Shown here: piece by piece, positions 1-9,111 of the stretch
Position numbering within the stretch: the stretch's first letter is position 1
Layout: each line of letters opens with the position of its first letter
NCBI RefSeq assembly: GCF_007109405.1
Contig: NZ_VJOY01000004.1
Coordinates: forward strand, 62,001 to 126,000
Length of the DNA stretch: 64,000 nt
Direction: 5' to 3'
From: Pseudomonas mangiferae
GTDB taxonomy: Bacteria; Pseudomonadota; Gammaproteobacteria; Pseudomonadales; Pseudomonadaceae
Position numbers and translations under genes: made by a program
Notes under the pieces: generated by a model
The model's input: the letters and a program-made list of their open reading frames with translations, nothing else
The model's database searches: none
Told to the model about the DNA's origin: nothing

Positions 1-903
1 CGGGTGATCCCGGCGGTGAGCGACGACCCCGACGAGCAGGTGCAGCTGCTGGCGCGACGCGACGGCACCCCTGGCGCATTGCTCTGCGCGATCCCCTATA
101 TCCGCCCGCGGGACGTGCTGCGCAGCGAGGCCGGGCAGAGCGCCGAGGACAAGCAGCGGGCCTTGCAGGACGCCATCCGCCGGCACTATCAGGCGCTGTT
201 CGAGCGGGCCGAGGCGCGGCGCGCGGCGCTGGGCCTGGCCCTGCCCATCGTCGCCACCGGCCACCTGACCACGGTGGGCGCCAGCGGCGGCGACGCGGTG
301 CGGGAAATCTACGTTGGCGCCCTGGAGGCCTTTCCCACCCACGCCTTCCCGGCCGCCGACTACATCGCCCTGGGCCACATCCACCGGCCGCAGACCGTGG
401 GCGGGCTGGCCCACGTGCGCTACAGCGGCTCGCCGATCCCCCTGGCCTTCGACGAGGTGGGCCAGGCCAAGCAGGTGCTTCAGGTGGACCTGGACGCCGA
501 CGGCCTGCGCGCGGTGACGCCGCTGCCGGTGCCGTGCTTCCAGCCCCTGGCGGCCCTGCGGGGTACCCTGGCCGAGCTGGGTACGGCGCTGCGCGACGCG
601 GCCCGGGCCGGCAGCCCGGAGCGGCCGGTGTGGGTGGATGCGCTGGTCTGCGGCGACGACTACCTCAGCGACCTCGCCGCGCCCCTGGCGGCGCTCCACG
701 ACGGCCTGCCGGTGGAGGTGCTGCGCATCCGCCGCGAGCGCGGCCGCGCCGTCGCCGGTCTCCCCGGGCAGACCGCGACCCTGGACGAGCTGGGCCCCCT
801 GGAGGTGTTCGAGCAGCGCCTGGCAGGCGAAGCCCTGGCCGACGACGAGCGGGAACGGCTGCGCCAGCTCTACCGCGCGGTGCTCGCCGACCTGCCCGGC
901 TGA
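1..903 (+). CDS. sbcD: Exonuclease SbcCD, subunit D (5'-truncated by window edge)
   Basis: This is the C-terminal ~300 residues of the SbcD nuclease. The reading frame is open from base 1 and SbcD is normally about 400 residues, so roughly the first 100 residues and the first metal-binding motifs lie outside the window. Calcineurin-like phosphoesterase features remain visible: ATGHLT, and ALGHIHRPQ (the GHxH metal ligand motif) at about residues 118-126 of the visible part. SbcD pairs with SbcC to cut hairpins and DNA ends during replication and repair. sbcD and sbcC usually overlap in one operon; here the partner sbcC starts 2.9 kb downstream, with other genes between them. Confidence 0.95.
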   Translation, partial: RVIPAVSDDPDEQVQLLARRDGTPGALLCAIPYIRPRDVLRSEAGQSAEDKQRALQDAIRRHYQALFERAEARRAALGLALPIVATGHLTTVGASGGDAVREIYVGALEAFPTHAFPAADYIALGHIHRPQTVGGLAHVRYSGSPIPLAFDEVGQAKQVLQVDLDADGLRAVTPLPVPCFQPLAALRGTLAELGTALRDAARAGSPERPVWVDALVCGDDYLSDLAAPLAALHDGLPVEVLRIRRERGRAVAGLPGQTATLDELGPLEVFEQRLAGEALADDERERLRQLYRAVLADLPG

Positions 904-999
904 GCCCCGGGCGACGTTCGTCGGGCCTGCGCCGATGGGCTGGAACAAGCCCGCGCCGGGCCCAGTCACCTCCTTGTACCCCCTCGCAAGGAGACCACG

Positions 1000-1887
1000 A
1001 TGTCCGAGTTCGACGAACCCCTGTCCGCTACCCGGCGGGCCCCGGACCAGGTGCGCACGAAAAACCTGGACCGTACCGAGCGTACCCTTTCCCTGGTGGG
1101 CGGCGGCGCGCTGCTGTTCAACGGCCTGCGCGAAGGCGGCGTCGGCGGCCTGCTGCAGGCCGGCATGGGCGCGCTGCTGGCTTGGCGCGGCGCCAGCGGC
1201 CACTGCCGCCTCAAGCAGGCCACCACCGCCTCGCCCCTGGAGCGCCGCCTGCAACAGCATTACGGCTGGCGCAACCTGGAGGCCCTGAGCCGCAGCGTCA
1301 CCATCGCCCGGCCCCGCAGCGAGGTGTTCCAGCGCCTGGCCGAGCCGGACGCGCTGGTCGAGGCCCTGGGCGGCGTGGAGCGCATCGAGGCGCTGGAGGA
1401 TGGCCGCTCCCGCTGGACCTTCGGCGCGCCCCTGGGCAAGACCTTCGACCTGACCCTGAAGCGCGAGGAGTGCCGCGACGACGAGCGCCTGGTGTGGATG
1501 ACCGAGGACGCCCGCTGGTTGCCCCACCGCTGCACCCTGAGCTTCGCCGACGCGCCCCATGGCCGCGGCACCGAGCTGCGCGTGCTGCTGGCCTGCGAGC
1601 CGCCGGCGGGGCGGGTCGGCTACGCCGCCGCATCGCTGTTCGGGCGGGTCACCGGCACGGTATTGATACGCGAGCTGCGGCGTCTCAAGCAGTACCTGGA
1701 AACCGGCGAGATCCCCACCGCCGGCGAACGCCCGGCCATCGCTGCCCAGGCTGCCGACAAGGACGAGCGCCCCTCCGCAGGCCGGACCTCGGCAGACAGT
1801 GCCGCCTCGTCTGGTCGCCCCTCTGCTGAGCGAACCGATGCTGGCCAAGCCTCGGCGACCCTGGCGAACGGGGAGGGCACGGCATGA
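1000..1887 (+). CDS. SRPBCC-fold protein with N-terminal membrane-helix region
   Basis: This 295-residue protein has a short glycine-rich hydrophobic stretch (about residues 30-65, DUF2892-like), then a START/polyketide-cyclase-like SRPBCC domain (about residues 95-235, beginning near SRSVTIARPRSEVFQRLAEPDALVEAL), then a low-complexity tail rich in A, S and R. SRPBCC domains form a hydrophobic ligand pocket; the ligand here is unknown. A clear AAGGAG sits 7 bases before the ATG. The stop overlaps the ATG of the downstream dehydrogenase (ATGA), so the two are translationally coupled. The pairing with a zinc dehydrogenase suggests handling of a small hydrophobic alcohol or aldehyde, which is inference only. 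Confidence 0.85.
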   Translation: MSEFDEPLSATRRAPDQVRTKNLDRTERTLSLVGGGALLFNGLREGGVGGLLQAGMGALLAWRGASGHCRLKQATTASPLERRLQQHYGWRNLEALSRSVTIARPRSEVFQRLAEPDALVEALGGVERIEALEDGRSRWTFGAPLGKTFDLTLKREECRDDERLVWMTEDARWLPHRCTLSFADAPHGRGTELRVLLACEPPAGRVGYAAASLFGRVTGTVLIRELRRLKQYLETGEIPTAGERPAIAAQAADKDERPSAGRTSADSAASSGRPSAERTDAGQASATLANGEGTA

Positions 1888-3053
1888 GAGCGTTGACCTG
1901 GCAGGCCCCCAATAAACTGCAGGTGGACACCGTCCCGGACCCCGCCATCCTCAACCCCCGGGACGTGATCCTGCGGGTGACCCTGTCCTCGGTCTGCGGC
2001 TCCGACCTGCACCTGTTGGGCGGCTACGTGCCGGCGATGAAGCCCGGCGACATCATCGGCCACGAATTCCTCGGCGAGGTGGTGGAGGTGGGTTCGGCCA
2101 TCAAGGGCTTCGCCAAGGGCGACCGGGTGATCAGCATCTCCATCATCGGCTGCGGCGACTGCGAGCACTGCAAGCGCAGCGATTTCTCCTGCTGCGACAA
2201 CTCCAACCCCAACCCGGAGGCCACCGACCTGGCCTACGGCCAGCCGTGCTGCGGGATCATCGGCTACAGCCACGCCTTCGGCGGCTACGCCGGCAGCCAC
2301 GCCACCTACGTGCGGGTGCCCTATGCCGACGTCAACCTGTTCAAGGTGCCCGACGGGGTGCGCGACGAGCAGGCGGTGTTCGTTTCCGATGCCGCGCCCA
2401 CCGGCTACTTCGCCGCCGACCTGGCCGGTATCCAGCCCGGCGACACGGTGGCGGTGTGGGGCTGCGGCGGGGTCGGGCAGATGGCGATCCGCAGCGCCTA
2501 CCTGCTGGGCGCGGAGCGGGTCATCGCCATCGACCGCTTCCCCGACCGCCTGGACCTGGCCGAGCGCAAGGCCGGCGCAGTGGTGCTGAACTACGAGACC
2601 ACCAACGTCCACGAGGCGCTGCTGGAATTCACCGGCGGCCGCGGCCCGGACCGTTGCATCGACTGCGTCGGCATGGAAGCCCACGGCACCCAGCCGGACT
2701 ACCTCTACGACCGCACCAAGCAGATGCTGCGCCTGCACACCGAACGAGGCTCGGTGCTGCGCCAGGCGATCCGCGCCTGCCGCAAGGGCGGCACGGTGTC
2801 GGTGATCGGCGTTTACGGCGGCGTGCTGGACAAGTTCCCCATGGGCGCCATCGTCAACAAGGCGCTGACCCTGCGCTCCGGCCAGCAGCCCGGCCAGCGC
2901 TATGCCGAGCGGCTGTTCGAGCACATCCGCAAGGGCGAACTGGACCCCTCCTACCTGCTGACCCACCCCATGAGCCTGGAGGACGCCCCGGCCGGCTACG
3001 GGTTGTTCAAGGACAAGCAGGACAGCTGCATGCGGGCGGTCTTCCGGCCCTGA
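1884..3053 (+). CDS. Zinc-dependent alcohol/formaldehyde dehydrogenase-like protein
   Basis: This 389-residue medium-chain dehydrogenase shows the catalytic zinc ligands C38 and H60-E61 (SVCGSDLH; GHEFLGE) and four structural-zinc cysteines C90, C93, C96 and C104. A Rossmann motif VAVWGCGGVGQMA follows in mid-protein. The sequence resembles the glutathione-independent formaldehyde dehydrogenase / threonine-dehydrogenase-like branch, which oxidises alcohols or aldehydes with NAD. Substrate cannot be assigned from sequence. It overlaps the upstream SRPBCC gene by 4 bases and ends just before a convergent cyclodeaminase gene. Confidence 0.9.
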   Translation: MRALTWQAPNKLQVDTVPDPAILNPRDVILRVTLSSVCGSDLHLLGGYVPAMKPGDIIGHEFLGEVVEVGSAIKGFAKGDRVISISIIGCGDCEHCKRSDFSCCDNSNPNPEATDLAYGQPCCGIIGYSHAFGGYAGSHATYVRVPYADVNLFKVPDGVRDEQAVFVSDAAPTGYFAADLAGIQPGDTVAVWGCGGVGQMAIRSAYLLGAERVIAIDRFPDRLDLAERKAGAVVLNYETTNVHEALLEFTGGRGPDRCIDCVGMEAHGTQPDYLYDRTKQMLRLHTERGSVLRQAIRACRKGGTVSVIGVYGGVLDKFPMGAIVNKALTLRSGQQPGQRYAERLFEHIRKGELDPSYLLTHPMSLEDAPAGYGLFKDKQDSCMRAVFRP

Positions 3054-3056
3054 CGT

Positions 3057-3644
3057 TCAGCCGGCGCGGATCGCCTGCAGCAGGGCATCCGCGTCGGCCT
3101 GCAGGGTGTCCCGGGCCTGCTCCAGGGCAGCGCGTTCTTCCGCGGCCGTGCGCGCGTCCAGGTTGGCGTCCAGGTTGAGCAGTACCGCGCCCAGCGCGGC
3201 ATGCAGCAGCCCGGCGCCCGCCACCACGTCGCTGCGCAGGCCGGGCTTGCACAGGGGCAAGGCGGCCCGGGCCGCCTCCAGCCCCTGGTGGCAGAGCCGG
3301 GCGCTGGCCAGGGGCACGGCCAGTGCCTGCCGGAGCGCCTCCGGCGCCGGGCCTTCGGGATGCTCCTTGTCGCTGGCCAGGTAAGCGTCGAAGGCCCGCA
3401 CGTCGGCGTCCGCCTGCTGCCCCAGGGATTCGGTCAGGGTATCGCAGCGGCTCAGCAGGTCCTGCAGCGGTAGCCGGTCAGCCTCCGTTGCATCGGCGAG
3501 GGTGATGCGCACGGCCATCCCCACCAGGGCCATGCCCAGGCTGGCGCTCACCGCGCTGGCGGCGCCGCAGCTGGGGGTGGGCCGGTCCGCGCCCAGGGCG
3601 TCGCGGAAATCGGCCAGGGTCTGGTTCCACAGGCTATCGGTCAT
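3057..3644 (-). CDS. Cyclodeaminase/cyclohydrolase (FTCD_C) family protein
   Basis: This 195-residue helical protein begins MTDSLWNQTLADFRDALG and carries the family signature TPSCGAASAVSASLGMALV near residues 23-41. The family covers formiminotetrahydrofolate cyclodeaminase and methenyl-THF cyclohydrolase (FchA-like), which convert folate one-carbon forms. It stands alone here, convergent with the dehydrogenase and divergent from sbcC (122 bases between starts), so its pathway is not shown by context. Length is typical of stand-alone family members. Confidence 0.85.
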   Translation of the reverse strand: MTDSLWNQTLADFRDALGADRPTPSCGAASAVSASLGMALVGMAVRITLADATEADRLPLQDLLSRCDTLTESLGQQADADVRAFDAYLASDKEHPEGPAPEALRQALAVPLASARLCHQGLEAARAALPLCKPGLRSDVVAGAGLLHAALGAVLLNLDANLDARTAAEERAALEQARDTLQADADALLQAIRAG

Positions 3645-3766
3645 GGCGGGATTCCCCTTGGCGATGGACCTTCGAACGCACGCCGCCTCCGCAGGTTTCC
3701 CCGCTCCGGGTTCGCAGCGACGGGCTGCGGATGCCAGAATCGCCCCCTGGCCCCTCCGGTGACCCC

Positions 3767-6700
3767 ATGAAAATCCTCAGTCTGCGCCTGAAGAACCTCA
3801 ACGCCCTGAAAGGCGAGTGGAAGATCGACTTCACCGCCGAACCGTTCCGCGACAACGGCCTGTTCGCCATCACCGGCCCCACCGGGGCCGGCAAGACCAC
3901 CCTGCTGGATGCCATCTGCCTGGCCCTCTACCACCGCACGCCGCGCATGGGCGCGCTGTCCGCCAGCAGCAACGAGCTGATGACCCGGCACTGCGCCGAC
4001 TGCCTGGCGGAGGTGGAATTCGAGGTGCGCGGGGAGGGCTACCGCGCCTTCTGGAGCCAACGCCGCGCCCGCGACCGGGCCGACGGCGCACTGCAGCCGG
4101 CCAAGGCCGAGCTGGCCCACCTGGACGGGCGGATCATCTGCGACCGCCTGAGCGACAAACCCCGCGAAGTGGAACGCCTCACCGGGCTGGATTTCGACCG
4201 CTTCACCCGCTCCATGCTGCTGGCCCAGGGCGGTTTCGCCGCCTTCCTGGAGGCCGACGCCCGCAGCCGCGCGGAGCTGCTGGAGCAGCTCACCGGCACC
4301 GACATCTACGGCCGGCTTTCCCAGCGGGTATTCGAGCGGGCCCGCGAGGTGCGCGAGGCCCTGGACCACCTGCGCGCCCGGGCCGAGGGGGTAGAGCTGC
4401 TGGACGACGCCCAGCGCCAGGCCCTGGCCGAGGAAGGCGCGCGCCTGGAGCAGCACGACGCGGAGCTTCGCCAGCAGTTGGAGGACGCCACCGCCCAGCG
4501 TCAGTGGCGCACGGCCCTGGCCGCCGGCGAAGCGCGGCAGCGCGCCGCCACGGAGGACGAGCAGCGCGCCCGCCAGGCCCTGGCCGAGGCTGCCGACGAC
4601 CTGCAGCGGCTGGCCGCCAGCGAGCCGGCGGCGCGCCTGCAGCCGCTGCACCGGGCGCATCAGGCCGCCGGGCGGGAGTTGGTGGCCACCCAGCAGACCC
4701 TGGCCGGGGTGCGCCTGGAGCACGAGCAGATCACCGAGGCCGCGCGTCGGCACCTGGGGCACGCGCAAGGGGCCGCCCGCCAGCTCGCCGCCGCCCACCA
4801 GGCCGCGGCCCAGGCGGTGGCGCATCAGCGCGAGGCGCTGGCGCGGCAAGTGGCCGGCCAGGCCCACCTGGGGGTGTTGCTGGAGCGCCTGAGCGACTGG
4901 CGCAGCCGCTTCGCCGCCCGCGCGGCCAATCGCCTGGAGATGGCCGATCTCCAGGCCCGCCAGCGCGAGGGGGCCGAGGCGCTGGCATGGGCCGGCGACG
5001 ACCTGGCGGCCCGGCAGGTCGTCCTGGACCACGCCCACGCTGCGATGGCATCGGCACGCCAGGCCGAGGCCGACCTGCAACGGCAGTGGCGGGAAACCCT
5101 GGGGGAACGCGGCGAGGCCGACTGGCGCGCCGACTGGCAGCGCCTGCACGACCGCGGCCGCGGCCTGGAGCGGCTGCAGGCGCTGGCCGCGCAGCGCCGC
5201 GAACGGGAGGAGCAGCTGGCCCGCTGGACCGAGGCCCTGGCCGAGCGCACCCGCCAGCAGGCCGACACGCACGCCGAGCTGGCCGCCCTGCGGGAACGCT
5301 ACCGCACGGTGCAGCAGCAGGTCCGCGACAAGGACACCCTGTTGCAGCAGGAGCAACGCATCCAGGCCCTGGAGGCCTACCGGGCGCAGCTCCAGCCCGG
5401 CGAAGCCTGCCCGTTGTGCGGCGCCCACGAACACCCGGCCATCGCCGCCTACCAGGCCCTGGACGTCTCCGAGACACAACGCGCCCTGGCGGCGGCCCGG
5501 GCGGAGCTGGAGCGCCTGAACGAGCGCGGCCAGGACCTCAAGGGCGAGGTGGAACGCCTGGACGAGCAGGTCCGGCAGCTCGCGGCGCAGCAGGAGGACG
5601 GGCAGCGGCAGCAGGCCGCCCTGCTGGACAGCCTGGAGCAGGAGGCGCGGGCGCTGGGCCTGGCCTCCGCGGACGACGACGAGGTGGCGCGGCAACGGGC
5701 GCAGCAAGGCCAGGCGCTGGCGGCGGCGCAGGCGACCCTGGCGCGCCTCGATGCCCTCAAGGCCGGGCTGGACGACGCACGCGGCGCTGTGCAGGTGGCC
5801 ACGGCTGCCGAGGCCGAGGCCGCGGCGGCCGTGACGGCGGCCGACAATGCCCGTGTGCGGGCCCAGGACGGGCTGGACGCACTGGCTCAGCGGGTGCAGG
5901 CCACGGACGACCGCCAGCGTTCCCTGGAGGGCGACCTGGCGAGGGAGCTGGCGGAGCTGGGTCACGCCCTGCCGGACGAGGGCGAGGCCTGGCTGCGCCA
6001 GCGGGAGGCGGAGGTGGAAGCCTGGCAAGGGGCGCGGACGCGGGTCCAGGCCCTGGCCGAGCAGCAGGTGCGGCTGGAGGCCGAGTCGCGGGCAGCCAAC
6101 CAGCGCGCCGAGTCCTGGAGCGCCCGGGGGGACGGCGTGGCCCCGGCCGGGACGGTGGAGGACCCGGCGGACGTCCAGGCGCTGGAGCGCGCCCTGTCCG
6201 ACGCCGAGGCCCGGCTCGACGCGGCCCAGCGGCGCGGCGAACAGGTGCAGGGCGAGCAGGGGGCCCTGGCGCGCCTGCTGGAGCGCCAGCAGGAGGAGGC
6301 CCGGGCGGCGACCCACGCCTGGGATGAGGCCCTGGCCGTCAGCCCGTTCGCCGACGAAGGGGCATTCCTCGCCGCCTGCCTGGACGAGGCCGAGCGCGCC
6401 GCGTTGCAGGCGCGCAGGGAGGCCCTGCAGCGCGCCCTGGGCGACGCCCAGGCCCTGCGCGCGGCCGCGGAGCAGGCGCTGGCGGCGCTGGCCGCGGCGC
6501 CCCGCACGTCCCTGTCCGACGAGCAACTGGACGAGCGCCTGCAGGCCTTGCAGGCCGAGGCCCGGGCCTTGTCCCAGCGCCAGGGGGAAATCCGCGCCCA
6601 GTTGCAGGCGGACGACGCGCGGCGGCAGAACCAGCAGGCGCTGTTCGCCGCCATCGCCGGGCAGCAGGCGGAGCACGCCCGCTGGAACCAGCTCAACGGC

Positions 6701-7198
6701 CTGATCGGCTCGGCCGACGGCGCCAAGTACCGCAAGTTCGCCCAGGGCCTGACCCTCGACCACCTGGTGCACCTGGCCAACCGCCGCCTGGAGCGCCTGC
6801 ACGGCCGCTACCAGCTGGCGCGCAGGGGCGGCGGCGACCTGGAACTGGAGGTGGTGGACACCTGGCAGGGCGACGTGGCCCGGGACACCCGCACCCTCTC
6901 CGGCGGCGAGAGCTTCCTGGTCAGCCTGGCCCTGGCGCTGGCCCTGTCGGACCTGGTCAGCCACAAGGCCAGCATCGACTCACTGTTCCTCGACGAGGGC
7001 TTCGGCACCCTGGACGGCGAGACCCTCGATATCGCCCTGGACGCCCTGGATGCCCTCAACGCCAGCGGCAAGACCATCGGCATCATCAGCCACATCGAGG
7101 CCCTCAAGGAGCGGGTGCCGGTGCAGCTGAATGTCTACAAGACCGCCGGCCTGGGCCATAGCCGCCTGGACCGGCGCTACGCGGTGGGGTCGGCATGA
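3767..7198 (+). CDS. sbcC: Exonuclease SbcCD, ATPase subunit C
   Basis: This 1143-residue SMC/Rad50-type ATPase partners SbcD. Walker A is GPTGAGKTT at residues 37-45. Long arginine/alanine/glutamate-rich coiled coils flank a zinc hook CPLC at C548/C551. The ABC signature LSGGESF and Walker B FLDEGFGTLDG (near residue 1075) lie at the C-terminus. The start was set at MKILSLRLKN because family members begin there; an in-frame ATG 12 codons upstream (position 3731) is less likely. The complex processes hairpins and double-strand ends. The stop overlaps the ATG of a base-excision glycosylase gene (ATGA), forming a repair operon with that gene. Confidence 0.96.
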   Translation: MKILSLRLKNLNALKGEWKIDFTAEPFRDNGLFAITGPTGAGKTTLLDAICLALYHRTPRMGALSASSNELMTRHCADCLAEVEFEVRGEGYRAFWSQRRARDRADGALQPAKAELAHLDGRIICDRLSDKPREVERLTGLDFDRFTRSMLLAQGGFAAFLEADARSRAELLEQLTGTDIYGRLSQRVFERAREVREALDHLRARAEGVELLDDAQRQALAEEGARLEQHDAELRQQLEDATAQRQWRTALAAGEARQRAATEDEQRARQALAEAADDLQRLAASEPAARLQPLHRAHQAAGRELVATQQTLAGVRLEHEQITEAARRHLGHAQGAARQLAAAHQAAAQAVAHQREALARQVAGQAHLGVLLERLSDWRSRFAARAANRLEMADLQARQREGAEALAWAGDDLAARQVVLDHAHAAMASARQAEADLQRQWRETLGERGEADWRADWQRLHDRGRGLERLQALAAQRREREEQLARWTEALAERTRQQADTHAELAALRERYRTVQQQVRDKDTLLQQEQRIQALEAYRAQLQPGEACPLCGAHEHPAIAAYQALDVSETQRALAAARAELERLNERGQDLKGEVERLDEQVRQLAAQQEDGQRQQAALLDSLEQEARALGLASADDDEVARQRAQQGQALAAAQATLARLDALKAGLDDARGAVQVATAAEAEAAAAVTAADNARVRAQDGLDALAQRVQATDDRQRSLEGDLARELAELGHALPDEGEAWLRQREAEVEAWQGARTRVQALAEQQVRLEAESRAANQRAESWSARGDGVAPAGTVEDPADVQALERALSDAEARLDAAQRRGEQVQGEQGALARLLERQQEEARAATHAWDEALAVSPFADEGAFLAACLDEAERAALQARREALQRALGDAQALRAAAEQALAALAAAPRTSLSDEQLDERLQALQAEARALSQRQGEIRAQLQADDARRQNQQALFAAIAGQQAEHARWNQLNGLIGSADGAKYRKFAQGLTLDHLVHLANRRLERLHGRYQLARRGGGDLELEVVDTWQGDVARDTRTLSGGESFLVSLALALALSDLVSHKASIDSLFLDEGFGTLDGETLDIALDALDALNASGKTIGIISHIEALKERVPVQLNVYKTAGLGHSRLDRRYAVGSA

Positions 7199-7815
7199 GC
7201 GCCCCGGCGCCGCAGGCCGCGGAGGCCTTCCTCGCCGGGCTGGACGAGGACTGGGCACGGCTGGTGGCCCGGGTGGGGCCCTGCGCCCACCGCCCCCGGC
7301 CGGACCGCGAGCCCTACGAGGCGCTGGTGCGCGCCATCGCCTACCAGCAGCTGCACGCGCGGGCCGGCGACGCCATGCTCGCCCGGCTGCTGGCGCTGTC
7401 CCCGGACGGCACGTTCCCGACGCCGCGGCTGCTGCTGGCCGTCGGCCCCGAGGCGTTGCGCGGCTGCGGCTTTTCCGCCGGCAAGGTGCTGGCCATGCAG
7501 GGCATCGCCGAGGCGACCCTGGCAGGCACGGTGCCCGCTCTGAAGGACGCTCTGGCCCTGGACGACGAAACCCTGGTGCGGCGACTGCTGCCGCTGCGCG
7601 GGGTGGGCCGCTGGACCGTGGAGATGCTGCTGATCTACAGCCTGGCGCGGCCGGATGTGCTGCCGGTGGACGACTTCGGCGTGCGCGAAGGCTACCGTCG
7701 GCTCAAGGGCCTGGCGGAGCAGCCGAAGCCGCGCCAGCTGGCGCAGCTGGGCCTGGCCTGGAGTCCCCATCGCACCGCCGCCGCCTGGTACCTCTGGCGG
7801 GTGCCGGCGGGCTGA
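7195..7815 (+). CDS. AlkA-type DNA-3-methyladenine glycosylase (HhH-GPD)
   Basis: This 206-residue base-excision enzyme removes alkylated bases from DNA. It has the helix-hairpin-helix LRGVGRWTVEM at residues 134-144 and the catalytic aspartate in LPVDDFGVREGY (D159/D160). It lacks the N-terminal TBP-like domain of E. coli AlkA, as many short bacterial homologues do. It overlaps sbcC by 4 bases and is followed by ada 77 bases later, so alkylation repair functions are grouped here. Confidence 0.92.
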   Translation: MSAPAPQAAEAFLAGLDEDWARLVARVGPCAHRPRPDREPYEALVRAIAYQQLHARAGDAMLARLLALSPDGTFPTPRLLLAVGPEALRGCGFSAGKVLAMQGIAEATLAGTVPALKDALALDDETLVRRLLPLRGVGRWTVEMLLIYSLARPDVLPVDDFGVREGYRRLKGLAEQPKPRQLAQLGLAWSPHRTAAAWYLWRVPAG

Positions 7816-7892
7816 GGAATTCGGCCGCAAGCGGCGGAGTGCGAGCCCCGGCGCCGGCGGGTACGCTGGCACCGTTCCAATCGGAGACTGCC

Positions 7893-8969
7893 ATGGACAC
7901 CGACCCTTCCCGCTTCCCCGTCGCCGACGACGACCCCCGCTGGCAGGCCCTGCTGCGCCGCGACCCGGCCGCCGACGGGCGTTTCGTCTATGGCGTGCGC
8001 ACCACCCGGGTGTACGCCCGGCCCAGCGCCGCGACGCGCCTGCCACGGCGGGAGAATGTGGAGTTCTTCGACACGCCCGCCCAGGCCGAGGCCGCCGGTT
8101 ACCGGCCGAGCCGGCGGGTGGCGGCGGACCGCAGCGCCATCGACGCGCAGTGGGCGAGCACCGTGGCGGCGGCCTGCCGCTGGATCGAGGCCGCCGAGCA
8201 GCCGCCCTCCCTGCAGGCCCTGGCCGACCGCGCCGGGCTCAGCCCTTGGCATTTCCACCGGGTGTTCAAGGCCCTGACCGGCCTCACGCCGCGGGGCTAC
8301 GCCGAGGCCCGGCGGGCGCGGGCGGTGCGCGAGGGCCTGGAGGAGGGCGCCACGGTGACCGACGCCCTGTACGCCGCGGGTTTCGCCTCCAGCGGGCGCT
8401 TCTACGAGGCCTCCGACGGCATGCTGGGGATGACCCCCAGCGCCTACCGGGCCGGCGGACGCGACGCAGTGATCCACTTCGCCCTGGGCGAGTGCGCCCT
8501 GGGCGCGATCCTGGTGGCGCGCAGCGAGCGGGGTGTTTGCGCGATCCTTCTGGGGGACGACCCGGAAGCGCTGCTGCGGGAGTTGCAGGACAGCTTTCCC
8601 CGGGCCGACCTGCGTGGCGGCGAGGCGGACTTCGAGCGCCTGGTGGCCCAGGTGGTGGGCTTCGTCGAGGCGCCGGCACTGGGCCTGGCGCTGCCCCTGG
8701 ACATCCGCGGCACCGCGTTCCAGCAGCGGGTCTGGCAGGCGCTGCGGGAGATTCCTGCGGGCCGCACCCTGAGCTACGCCGAGGTGGCCGCCTGCATCGG
8801 CTCGCCGCGGGCGGTAAGGGCGGTGGCCCAGGCCTGCGGGGCGAACCGCCTGGCGGTGGCGATCCCCTGCCACCGGGTGGTGCGCAGCGACGGCGGCCTG
8901 TCGGGCTATCGCTGGGGCGTGGAGCGCAAGCGGCTCCTGCTGGAACGGGAAACGCCGGACGCCCCTTAG
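7893..8969 (+). CDS. ada: Ada-family O6-alkylguanine-DNA methyltransferase/AraC regulator with zinc-less N-domain
   Basis: This 358-residue protein has the three Ada parts: N-terminal Ada_Zn_binding region (residues ~12-85), AraC-type helix-turn-helix (~88-190) and C-terminal O6-methylguanine methyltransferase with active cysteine C326 in IPCHRV. The N-domain is recognisable (DGRFVYGVRTTRVYARPS), but the four cysteines that bind zinc and accept methyl from phosphotriesters in E. coli Ada (C38, C42, C69, C72) are A42, A46, S73 and V76, with spacing preserved. Repair of O6-methylguanine should work. Methyl-phosphotriester transfer, and the switch that turns Ada into an activator, should not. 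The TAG stop is partly supplied by a palindromic element. Confidence 0.92.
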   Translation: MDTDPSRFPVADDDPRWQALLRRDPAADGRFVYGVRTTRVYARPSAATRLPRRENVEFFDTPAQAEAAGYRPSRRVAADRSAIDAQWASTVAAACRWIEAAEQPPSLQALADRAGLSPWHFHRVFKALTGLTPRGYAEARRARAVREGLEEGATVTDALYAAGFASSGRFYEASDGMLGMTPSAYRAGGRDAVIHFALGECALGAILVARSERGVCAILLGDDPEALLRELQDSFPRADLRGGEADFERLVAQVVGFVEAPALGLALPLDIRGTAFQQRVWQALREIPAGRTLSYAEVAACIGSPRAVRAVAQACGANRLAVAIPCHRVVRSDGGLSGYRWGVERKRLLLERETPDAP

Positions 8970-9111
8970 GTTCTGTACGAAACGTGCCTGCGCTCGGTGA
9001 TGCTGCGTTAAAAAACAGGCTCAGAATGCTCATTTACAGCACGTAAACTGCGCTTCTTCGCCTGTTTTTGCCTTGCCTGACCTTCGCTCGACTACTTTTC
9101 GTACAGAACCT
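8968..9111. mobile_element. 144-bp palindromic MITE-like element at the ada stop codon
   Basis: The two ends are perfect 15-base inverted repeats (AGGTTCTGTACGAAA at 8968-8982; its complement at 9097-9111). Similarity continues inward through AAAAACAGGC (9011-9020) / GCCTGTTTTT (9060-9069) to a central TTTAC...GTAAA (9033-9047), so the whole element is one imperfect ~70-base-arm palindrome centred near 9040. It encodes nothing. TA dinucleotides flank the GGTTCTG ends, as expected for a TA target duplication. The long hairpin could also terminate ada transcription. The family is not identified. Confidence 0.7.

Noticed and set aside
3641-6964. 1107-residue open frame opposite sbcC
   Set aside because: It is a repetitive L/Q/G/R-rich shadow of the sbcC coding strand with no motif.
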